From positions 45,988,001 through 46,052,000 of the forward strand of contig JARDYH010000002.1 in assembly GCA_029215795.1 (NCBI GenBank): a stretch of DNA of 64,000 nucleotides. Reading direction: 5' to 3'. Of this stretch, positions 55,258-64,000 are shown piece by piece. This stretch comes from Anniella stebbinsi (Eukaryota > Chordata > Lepidosauria > Squamata > Anniellidae). The position numbers and the translations under genes were made by a program. A model generated the notes under the pieces. The model was given only the letters and a program-made list of their open reading frames with translations, had not been told where the DNA came from and searched no databases. The first letter of the stretch is position 1. Every line of letters begins with the position of its first letter.

Positions 55258-55594
55258 TCATGGTATCTGTGTTACCTCTTGAGGCTACTAACACCTGAAT
55301 TGGGTTTTGATCTCCTTTCCAACAAGCTCCATTCTGAGGTATCAGGCACAGCCAGGCTCTTCCCCTGATTGACCTCATTCTCCCCGCAGGTACTACTGAG
55401 CTCTGTTGCTAATCCTATCCTTGTCTGCCAGGCACCACTTCCTGATTCTCAAGGTCTGAGCCTTAGAAACCTGGTACCCTTATTACTGCTCTTGTATGTC
55501 ATGGCAAGAATCAGGCTCAGAATCCAGAACCCTCAACATATACCCACCTACACAATTTGTTCCACCCCATTTATTTATATAACTCCAGGCTGGT
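55258..55594. other. Anonymous non-coding stretch
   Basis: Nothing recognised; short frames only. Confidence 0.5.
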
Positions 55595-55955
55595 GTCGTA
55601 AGTAGGCATGGTTGGAAAACTGCTAAGGGACCGCAGCCCACCAAGGGCCCATTAACAAGAGTCCCAGTGGACATGCTCCGATTCTATACCATTGTGACTT
55701 GCTTCTTCACCTGCCTCTTGCTCTGGCCCAGACAACGGTAGTGGTGAGAAGTAGGAGCAGGAGATGCTGTTGCTGACTCACTTCCTGGATCTCCACCAGT
55801 CAAGCAAGCCAGTAGTAGCAATAATGAGAAAGTGACTGAGGATCAAATGCAGCTGGTGTCAATAGCAGTGAGAAGGTAGACTACTTAGTGAGGAAGGGGG
55901 AGCATTAATGGTGACTTGCGCAAGGACCCTCCAAAACCTGGAACTTCACACTTTG
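55595..55955. repeat. Dispersed repeat 'ttgctctggcccagacaa', copy 1
   Basis: Matches 61510-61830 in direct orientation: taggcatggttgg, ccattgtgacttgcttcttc / ccattgcaacttgcttgctc, cctcttgctctggcccagac, gacttgcgcaaggaccctcc / gccttgcccaagggccctca. The family is not recognised. It has no conserved frame. Confidence 0.65.
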
Positions 55956-56894
55956 AATAAGTCTTTTAGAGTTCTGTTTGGTTCTGACTGAAACCCGGAG
56001 CGGATTTACCACCCCACTAACATCAAAGGCACCAGCCTCCACTGTTCACAGTTCTCAGAATATGGTTTTCATAAATCATTTTGTTTTCTTTTTCACATTC
56101 TGCTAGCATTAGCACGGACAAAACAACCTGTTTCACAGCATTTAATCGAAACCACATCTGAATTCCCCATCCACCCCCAAATTTGACTTTAATTTTTGGA
56201 TTACCTTGCAGAGCTTTCACAGATGTCTTCAGTACTAAAATAAACTTGATTTGCTTGCCATAAACACTTGTTCTTGAATGATAGAAGATTAGTAGGTGGT
56301 ACAAAAATCTGTTTGTTGCATCTGCCTAACAAAGGGGAGGCAAGCAAATTTTTAGATATAGTTTTGTCAGGAATGTGAATGCCAGTTGCATAGAACTCAC
56401 CTAATGTTTTGACAGCTCTATGAAGACTCTCACAATGACTCCGTTATGGTACTATCTTCCATTAATTAATAACTATACTTTTCTCACAGTTTTGATAGAT
56501 CCATGGGTGTTGTTAACACAACATACAGATTCACAGTTGCTCAGGTACATGCTGTCTGTGTCGACACAGTTATGAAATGCTTCCTAAAGAAGACATGAAA
56601 TTAATGCTGAATGCTAGGGGGGTAAAGGGGGAATATAATTAAAGTTTTCTCATAGAAAGATACCATCCTGTTTATATCATTTCACGTTTTTCCCATGCTG
56701 GTTAGAAAAGTTGCTTGTGTGGACTCCTTTCATTGGAGATAGAAACTCTATGGCAGGTGCATGAGCTCCATGTCGATCATTAGAGCACCTGGGTCCTCAA
56801 GAAATCTGGGTGCTGGAATATCTTTACATTCACATTGTAATGCAGTACTAGTCATGACACTAGTCCTACACTCACAAGCTTATTGTACGATTCC
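55956..56894. other. Anonymous non-coding stretch
   Basis: A 70-bp segment at 55965-56042 (ggttctgactgaaacccgga...cagcctccactg) resembles 58405-58472 (agttctgactggaatccaga...aagcctccactg). Otherwise unrecognised. Confidence 0.45.
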
Positions 56895-57228
56895 CCCAAT
56901 ACTAGACTGACAATATGAAAAGAAGGACAGGGCTCCTGTATCTTTCAGTTGTTTGGAAAAGGGAATTTCAGCAGGTGTCCTTTGTATGCATGCAACACTT
57001 GGTGAAATCCCCTCTTCATCACAACAGTTAAAGCTGCAGGAGCAATATAAAAGTGACCAGACACAAAAGAGGGCAGTGCTTCTGCAGCTTTAACTGTTGT
57101 GAGGAAGAGGGAATTTTACCAGGTGCTGCCTGCATACAAATGACACCTGCTAAAATTCCCTTTTCAATACAACTGTTAACAATACGGGAGCCCTGTCCTC
57201 TTTTTCATATCACCACCCTACCCAGTAC
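56895..57228 (+). mobile_element. Foldback hAT-type MITE, copy 10, older subfamily
   Basis: Element 56903-57220 (318 bp). Flanks cccaatac (56895-56902) and cccagtac (57221-57228) match at 7 of 8 positions. Ends are decayed (TAGACTGACAATATG). It carries the catgcaacacttggtga-type arm seen at 33177 and 37472. The internal terminus-like motif reads aaaagtgaccagacac. Confidence 0.87.
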
Positions 57229-57499
57229 AGTTCCTTACAGAAATTGCTCCCCATAACAACTGTACAGACCATTGTCTTATAATTCCTGGGGGAAGAGATC
57301 TGAGCAGCCAGGCACCATCACCTCCAGCATGACCAGCCCTCTACATGAACCACCAGCCTGGAGAACTAAGCTTGGTTTTCAAGGGTGCCACCTAGCCTGC
57401 AGTATTGTCTCACCTAGCTGAAGACTCCATTAGCAGGGCCCAAAGGCAATCCCTGTCCAACTCCAAGCTCTATCAAGCCAATGACCTTCAATATCAGAG
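57229..57499. other. Anonymous non-coding stretch
   Basis: Nothing recognised. Confidence 0.45.
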
Positions 57500-57662
57500 G
57501 CAGTTTGTCTATGTACACCAGTTGCTGGGGAGTATGGGCAGGAGGGTGCTGTTTCACACATGTCCTACTTGTGGGTCCCTCCTGAACAGCTGGTTGGGTG
57601 TGATCAGAATGGTGGACTAGATGTATCCTTGGTCTGATCCAGCACGGCTCTCCTTATTTTTG
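57500..57662 (+). mobile_element. CR1/L3-type LINE 3' UTR
   Basis: The sequence gtacaccagttgctggggag, then cagctggttggg, ggtggactagatgtatcctt and ggtctgatccagcacggctc, matches the end of 16211-16778. The coding part is missing. Confidence 0.72.
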
Positions 57663-58505
57663 TATGAAGAACTTGCTCCTTGGTCTGAGAGCCAAAAACG
57701 AATTCTAATTCTATTGGTGTAACTCAGCTTCCTATTTTTCTTTACTTTTGTGAAAGCACATGTGTCCCCAATCTGGATTGGGATCATGTTGCTCTAAGAG
57801 GGGAGGTTTTATGCTTTGTCCATCTGTTTTTTTCCCAACATGATGTTTTTTCCACATGCACATGGTTTAAAAAAAAGAAAAGAAAAGAAAAAAGTTTCCA
57901 TTGATTCCAACTCACCAGAGAAGCCTTGCTTGACTAAGTTCCTACTCTCAAACCTGGTACTGCTGCTCTTTGGAATCTGACTCCCTGCCTATCTGTCTAT
58001 CTCTCTAGATTACATTTATGTGCCCCTGACCCTTTAGACATTCACTGCAGCCTCTGGAACGTGAACTATCTGCCCCCATCTTGGACTATGTTACCTGCCT
58101 CTAGCCTTTTTGGCATTTGAGTACTGTCTCTGAGACTTGAGATATGCCTCCTTTGGACTGTGCTACTTCCCACTGTCCCAAGACATTTTGCTGTCTGAGA
58201 TGAAGGATGACATGCAGTGGATGTTGGTGACTCTTTATTTATTTATTTATTTAGAACCATCAATGTACACTTGTGGTTTGTGGATCCTATTTCACTGGGA
58301 CAGTGAATCTGCTCTGGGTTTCAGTCAGAACTCTAAAGGCGCTAATCCAAGGAGATGACCCTATTTTGGGGCTAGGCTTTAGCATTTTTGATAGCTCATT
58401 TACAGTTCTGACTGGAATCCAGAATGGATTCACTGCTCCACTGAAATAGGAGCCACAAGCCTCCACTGATAAGATGGCAGCCCACTATTCCACATGCAGA
58501 AGCAG
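57663..58505. other. Non-coding stretch with simple repeats
   Basis: A (GAAAA)n tract at 57870-57893 and an (ATTT)n run at 58234-58254 that may be a LINE tail on the minus strand. No gene. Confidence 0.5.
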
Positions 58506-58634
58506 ATTAAGGCCCTTTCTACATAGGGGTGTAGAAAGAGGGCAATCCCAGAAGTACCTAATACACACCATCAACACACAGGGACCAGCCAGAGGCCATC
58601 CCAGGCAAAAAGCCTGGTGTAGAAACAGCCTAAA
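58506..58634. mobile_element. Small MITE (GGCCCTTTCTACA ends)
   Basis: The left aaggccctttctacatag and inverted right aggctgtttctacaccag share about 12 of 16 positions. It resembles other short elements here with -CTACAC termini. No duplication could be assigned. Confidence 0.4.
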
Positions 58635-59184
58635 TCTTACTTCAACACTCTCTACAGGACAGCATCACCCACTGCACCTGAGGACAGCAGACTCACTTAG
58701 GGAGTGCAGGGCAAGCCATTTGGCACACACACAGCTCTGTCCTCCAATGCTTCACAACTGTTCCACACCCCTCCACATCTGCCACCTCAGGCAGCCACCT
58801 CACTCTCCCTAAGGGTGGGGCTAGCCTGATTCAACCTGACTATTGGGAGCCTGCCCCTTTTCTGGATCCTGACAGTTTCTGGCAAGTAATGTGGAGCAAT
58901 GTCCTTCTGTCCTGAGCTGAATGTTTTGACAGCTCATGTGTCCATGCCAATGAAAAAGCAATCAGATGTAGCGAGAATCCATTATCACAAACCATCAGAC
59001 ATGGCTCCCACCTACTTTGAGCGTGCAGGTTGAAAAGGCAGTTCCGAGTAAGTGTTATTGAGAAGTCAGTATGATTGCAAAGTTCTGAGAAAGAGATGCT
59101 TTTCTGTGATGCTCAGAGTTATTTGTGATTTAGGCTGCAATCCTATGCATACTCACTTAGATGTAAGCCATATTGAACACAGTA
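58635..59184. other. Anonymous non-coding stretch
   Basis: A partial gcaatcctatgcat palindromic repeat at 59133-59184 (aggctgcaatcctatgcata). Otherwise unrecognised. Confidence 0.45.
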
Positions 59185-59196
59185 AACATATACAGG

Positions 59197-59310
59197 ATTT
59201 ATTTATTTATTACATTTGTATACCGCCCCATAGCCGAAACTCTCTGGGCGGTTTACATAGGATTAAAAACAATTAAAAACAATATACAAAAATTAAAACA
59301 GCAAAAACAT
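59197..59310 (-). mobile_element. LINE 3' tail, minus strand
   Basis: The sequence atttatttattacatttgta then ccgccccatagccgaaactc and tgggcggtttacatagga is an inverted CR1/L2 3' end with its ccgccc...gggcgg stem. A partial inverted repetition follows at 59362-59390 (12-bp arms tttattacattt, 5-nt loop). Confidence 0.65.
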
Positions 59311-59391
59311 ACAACATACACACAATATGTACATTTAAAAACCACTTCAACTATTTATTTATTTATTACATTTGTAATAAATGTAATAAAA

Positions 59392-61504
59392 AAGGATTGT
59401 GCTGCCAAGCACTTAGCTGGTACTGGTGTGGAAGTAGCATTGTTTATACTTAGCACACCTGGTAAAATGGTACTTACCACTCCTGAAATACTTATTACTT
59501 ATTCCTCCTGTATGATACATATCCTCCTGTATTACTTGCTGAAACAGACATATTATAAAGAAACCAAAAATGAGTTCTGCTCCCTCTGCCAAAGGAAGCT
59601 GACCTTGTAGAGTCTGCCTTGAGGTTTCCAGCATTCGGAGACTGGCACTCTTCAGCTAAGTTTTCAACAGGACATTTCTCTGAAAATCAATACGAATGGC
59701 TATGCTAAAAGAAAAAAAAAAGGTGGGGGGAGAAACATCAGTGAGCTGCCAAACAGTTAAGAGAAAGCAACTGCCTAGGAGAGAGATAGGCATCAAATTT
59801 AAATTCAGCACAGAAAGGTCAGTAGGAAGTTTACCCTGTTCCAAAGGACGCGTGAGTAAATGGAAGTGAGCGTCTTCCTTTATTGCAAAACTTAAAGAGG
59901 ATCTGGTGAAAGAGTTGACACTCCAAAGACAAAGCTTTACATTTAAGACCCCTTGTTCTTCTCTTTTAACATACTGCTACTGACAAATTATGTGAACACA
60001 ATCCATTTCCAGAGCTTTTTGTCATCAGAGGGAAAAGGTCAGTCACCTTTGACATGGCATGAGCGGCTGAGTGAATGACACCACACGAGAAAGAAAGCCA
60101 TGGAGCAGAGCACCTAAAAACAGCTTCAGAAATATATGGATTCCAAGAGCAAGATGTTGTACAACGGCCCCAGGGAGTTTGACAATTCTCTGTGCCTTGT
60201 ATCTGAATATCACCAGCTTCAAGGCCATTGTATGGAAATGATCACAAACTCACCTAGCCTTACACTCTCCTGAAATATTTATTCAAAAGGATATCTTTCT
60301 CCCTCCCTCCCTCCCTCCCTCCCTCAAAAAAGGATTTGAAACACATCCCCTGCTGCATTATTAGGAACTCTCCGCAGTTCCGTCTGCTTAAGACATGTGC
60401 AGTTATGTTAATATAATGTGACCTTCATCCCATGAAGCAAGAAACATAATAGAAAAAAAACAGTTTGAAAGTAGGGATGCATGAACCCCCTGACATCTGG
60501 GCTGAAAGGGGTCTGCCAAAGGGATATCCAGGGTGCTTGGGGCTCTGCAGATTTCCTGAGAGCCCTGGAGGAGTTTCTGGGGTGGTTCTCCATGTTTATA
60601 AAAGGCATGATAGGCTAACGGCAGCTGCCATTGTTACATATTGGGAATTTTACAGCCGTAATTGGCGTATTTACACTATTTGCAGCCATAAAGCACTTAC
60701 TTCTATGTAAATATGACTGTAAATGTGCCGGGATGGAGCAGGGATGGGGCAGGGCTGCGCAAGTAAGGGGGCCAGTCCGCAGCAAACTCCAGAGGTAGAG
60801 TTCTTGGAATCCAGCCTCATTGGAGTCTGTAGCAGATTTCTCCTTAGCACCCATATTTGAAAGAGCATAACATTTGTTCTATAGATGCTCACCAGATGTC
60901 TCCTGACTCTGTAGCATATAGCACCAAATAAAATCCACCCACCCCCAAAACCAGGCAAAGCTTATTCAGGAAGTAGCTGGGAGGATGAGGAGGAGTTGGT
61001 GTTGGCCCCTTGAAGACACAACTCAACTTGGATTGCGCCCAAGAAAGCTAATCTAGTTTAAATCCAAACCAGTTTGTGGATAAGGGAGTAGATCCACTGT
61101 GTGCTAATCACCTTAACATGTCACAGGAAACTATATATGTATGTCTTCATTTTACATGGTGAGAACTAGTATTTTAACTTATGAAGGAACTCACTGATAC
61201 AGAGTTTACCCTCCAATGGTAATTATTAATTCTTGCCACATTAGGTATATTTAAATGAAATATTCACTATGAAAAATTGATATGGAAAGTTGGGGGCGGG
61301 GTAAAAATCACCCCATTGTGACTTCATGTCAGAAAATAATCTGAGAATTCGACTTCAGAATATGGAAGGAAATTGTCAGCATTTTTTACATGTTTCCAAA
61401 ATATTTTATTTCAGATATAGCACCAGGTGCATAAGGGATAGTGGGCCTTGTGCAAATCTATCCTGCTCCCTGGACATTTGTACTATCTGAATGGGGCATG
61501 AAAC
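59392..61504. other. Anonymous non-coding stretch
   Basis: A (CCCT)n microsatellite lies at 60297-60325. The sequence tagggatgcatgaaccc at 60474 resembles a hAT-type end but I found no partner. No gene. Confidence 0.5.
60297..60325. repeat. (CCCT)n microsatellite
   Basis: About seven CCCT units. Confidence 0.93.
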
Positions 61505-61509
61505 CAGGA

Positions 61510-61830
61510 CCAGAACTGAGGTAGGCATGGTTGGGCACCTGCTGAGGGGACACACCTCAACAAGGACCCCCTGGGGCTGCTTTTCCTCTTCACCATTGCA
61601 ACTTGCTTGCTCCCCTGCCTCTTGCTCTGGCCCAGACAATGGTGGTGGTGAGAAGGAGCAGCAGATGCCACGGCCTACTTGCTCCCTGGCTTTCTGCCTG
61701 ACAAACAAGCAAGTGGTAGCAATGATGAGATGAGATGATGAGCAAGCTAGTGGCAACAGTGGTGAAGGAGGGGCCCCATTGAAGATGCCTTGCCCAAGGG
61801 CCCTCAAAAACCTGGATCCCTCACTATTTG
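61510..61830. repeat. Dispersed repeat 'ttgctctggcccagacaa', copy 2
   Basis: Partner of 55595-55955. A 155-codon minus-strand frame (61406-61873) spans this repeat, but its start lies in a GGA/GAA-rich tract and the equivalent frame is broken in the other copy. It is therefore not treated as a gene. Confidence 0.65.
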
Positions 61831-62043
61831 AAATGAGGAGGAAGAAGAGGAGGAAGAGGAAGAAGAAGTGCATTTAGACAATTTTAGAGTCTGGATTTCT
61901 TTGTTTTGTGGGTAATATATATTACTTCACTTACTTAAAAATGTGGCAGCCCTCCTGCTCAGCTGATTCTGCTCAGTGAGGCCACTGTCCTGTCCTGAAT
62001 GCTCCACTGACAACAATCTATTTATCACGGAACTGGTTTTTGC

Positions 62044-62413
62044 AGGGTGGCTATGTGTCCTCTTTTACGTAGGACACTCCTCTATTTGAAGGGCTCTCAG
62101 AGGATGGTCCTCTATTTCAAGATGTCCTCTATTTGAAAAGCTGTGCTGTTCAATTCCAGTTTAAAGATAAACACCATTGTTCATCAACAATTAGAAGCTG
62201 GGCAGAAGACTAAATAGGCAGACACAGATCACCTTCACAGTCGTTTGTGCTATGGTGAGATGTATTGTATTTCTATTTAAATTAAAATAATTATTTTGAA
62301 ATTTGCACACACACGCATTAGCATATGCAAATTTTATGCAAACCAATGCCCCTTTTTACTGCCTTTTTGGTGATACCTTTCTTCTGTTTTGGCAATCTGT
62401 ATATAGCCACCCT
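62044..62413. mobile_element. 'gggtggc' hAT-like element, full length
   Basis: Starts agggtggctatgtgtcc and ends tatatagccaccct (inverted agggtggctatata), a TIR of about 12 bp. The left part has three 'tcctctatttgaa' words. It gives the template for partial copies at 15839, 45430 and 12588. No clear flanking duplication, so assignment to hAT is by the form of the terminus only. Confidence 0.6.
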
Positions 62414-62927
62414 AAGTATAGGCAAGGCCAGCTTCACTGAATATCACCAAATAAATTCTCTGTGAAACCATGAGGAGGTTAAATATATGTCCCTGTTCCA
62501 GATTAAGGGAGTACAACAAAATAATGATGGCAGTGCCATTTTAAAAATCCTTGGCACAAAACGACTAGAAATTATGCATTTTCTTAATATGAATAAATAT
62601 TTCATTAGCATCATAGTTCATACATGCCAGTTAATAATGACCACACTGGCAAGTGAAAGTTCACTTCACAAACCCTAATCACAGGCTTTATTCTGAATCA
62701 AAAACACATTGTTACAGGTGACCATACTGTTTGCATAATTAATACATGTAAATCTCAAACAAACTAATGCATATAATTAGTGATGCCTGTGCAAAAACAG
62801 CTGGTAAGATGAGGTGGGAACTAAGATTGATTCCTTATGGCATAATCACTGAATATATCATGTGACACTTCTTATTGGGAAGGTCACTGAGAATTTACAT
62901 AGAAAAACATTTTCTTTATTTCTTAGG
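62414..62927. other. Anonymous non-coding stretch
   Basis: Nothing recognised. Confidence 0.45.
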
Positions 62928-63078
62928 ATAGATCTATACTACTGCTTTATAGTAGTACAGAAGTGCACTGATAATTGTTGGGGCACAATCCACACTCCCT
63001 ATACCGCTTTCATAGTGTTATATCCTGCTTTCTATTCCACATTTGTAATGATGTGACACAAGGTGTAAATCTGGCCAT
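62928..63078. mobile_element. Decayed relative of the 1072-1283 foldback MITE
   Basis: gatagatctatactactgct resembles the subterminal region, and ccgctttcatagtgttatat then cctgctt and gtgtaaatctggcc resemble the right arm of 1072-1283 (accactttcatagtgcaata, tcctgcttggtgtaga). Confidence 0.5.
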
Positions 63079-64000
63079 GGTTTCCATTCTGTAACATCAG
63101 CTAAATTCCCTAGAAAAGTAACTTCATTTCTCCAGGACTTTAAGGGCTGCATCTCTTCTTAATGCAAAATACACAGGGGCATTTGTGGGAAGCTCACGTG
63201 CATCTGAGAACAAGAGATTTGTTAAAATGTTACCAAGTGGACTGATAGATGAATCTTTTGGCTGAAAGGGTCTCCACTGCAGGTAACTTGAAAGGACATT
63301 CACTGCCCATAGGAACTGAAAATGAGGTGTTTCCGTGTGAGTGTTTAGTGTGTTTTCTCAGAGAAAAGACAGAGAATTGAAGGAAACAATACAAAGAACA
63401 CACAACTGGAAAGCACCCAGCTTTAAAAGAACCTAGGAGCTATCTTAAAAACTATAGTCGTAGGAAGGAAATATAAGCTGTACAGGGAAAAATGTAAGTG
63501 CAGAGTCAGGTGTGAAAAGGAAAATGCCAGGGGCAGAATTCCATGTTCTTTCCTTCTTTCTTTAGTTCTTATTTTCTCAGGTTTAAAAAAATCATGTGCA
63601 CACACACACAAATAAGTCAAATGCTGCTTGTCTCCATGAGAATCAATGTCAATGGCTGTGAGTCATTTAAACCCCCGTTAATTCTTTAAAAGCAAACTAT
63701 GCTGTCTTTTCTTTTTGCTCACCACCATTATTTTATTTTTGCCAATATAACAATAACAAAAAAGGGGGAATAAAAAAGTAAAGAAAAACAGAAACAAAAA
63801 GGAAACAAGGAAGAACATGACTTAAAACATATCCATACACAATAATAATGTACAATACCTTTAATGATGAAAGAACGAAAGAAGAATTTAACACTTCTAT
63901 TTCATTGATATACAGTAATATAGACTGTCCATATATCTAAATAAGCATCCATATGAAATTGATGACTGCAGGAGATACATTCAAAAGTAGCCAGAATATA
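63079..64000. other. Non-coding stretch to window end
   Basis: A short CA run lies at 63598-63612. From 63720 the sequence is strongly A-rich on the plus strand and may be the 3' UTR of a minus-strand LINE like 14190-14470, but no motif confirms it. No gene. Confidence 0.4.

Noticed and set aside
61406..61873. A 155-codon secreted-protein-like gene on the minus strand
   Set aside because: The hydrophobic start comes from a GGA/GAA-rich tract read backwards. The rest is a dispersed repeat whose other copy (55595-55955) does not keep the frame.
1..64000. CRISPR array or bacterial-type operon
   Set aside because: No regularly spaced identical short repeats with unique spacers. Base composition, SINEs, LINEs and microsatellites indicate a vertebrate genome.

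Overview
This 64 kb window looks like intergenic or intronic DNA from a vertebrate nuclear genome, most likely a squamate reptile (lizard or snake). The evidence is the repeat content: 3' ends of CR1/L2-type LINEs, a tRNA-headed SINE resembling the Sauria/Squam1 type, a second SINE headed by a tRNA-Ala(UGC)-like sequence, many short hAT-type and PIF/Harbinger-type non-autonomous DNA transposons, and many TAA, CA, TA and CT microsatellites. Family names are from memory, not from a database search. I found no convincing host protein-coding exon, functional tRNA, rRNA or CRISPR array. The open frames present are short and random, or remnants of mobile elements.

Layout. 1-3.6 kb: a foldback MITE, two intact copies of a 320-bp near-palindromic hAT-type element and a LINE remnant. 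3.7-8.7 kb: a GC-rich block with LTR-like repeats, a CT tract, a truncated foldback hAT copy and a LINE 3' end. 8.7-16 kb: mostly unique sequence with small MITEs, a LINE tail and a third copy of the GC-rich repeat. 16-24 kb: a CR1-type LINE 3' end, LINE tails, microsatellites and long anonymous stretches. 24-27.1 kb: two tRNA-Ala-headed SINEs, both split by DNA transposons. 27.7-31.2 kb: copy A of a duplicated block whose first part has long inverted arms. 31.4-38 kb: four foldback hAT copies around a quiet AT-rich stretch at 33.4-35.6 kb. 38.9-44.3 kb: palindromic MITEs, tail-to-tail LINE fragments, and a LINE cut in two by a 1.72-kb hAT-type element. 44.3-47.4 kb: quiet sequence with a nuclear-receptor-like site, then another foldback hAT copy. 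48.1-50.9 kb: copy B of the duplicated block. 51-52.4 kb: LINE reverse-transcriptase remnants in opposite orientations, one split by a Harbinger-type element. 53.9-62.4 kb: second copies of two dispersed repeats, another hAT element and a tenth foldback member. The remainder is anonymous.

The informative content is the insertion history. Target-site duplications can be read directly for nine insertions of 8-bp (hAT) type, three further ones are plausible but weaker, and two are of 3-bp (Harbinger) type. Several insertions are nested: DNA transposons inside LINEs and SINEs, and a SINE inside a hAT element. This gives a relative order of element activity. The most unusual structure is the foldback hAT family, in which every full member carries a third, internal copy of its own terminal motif.
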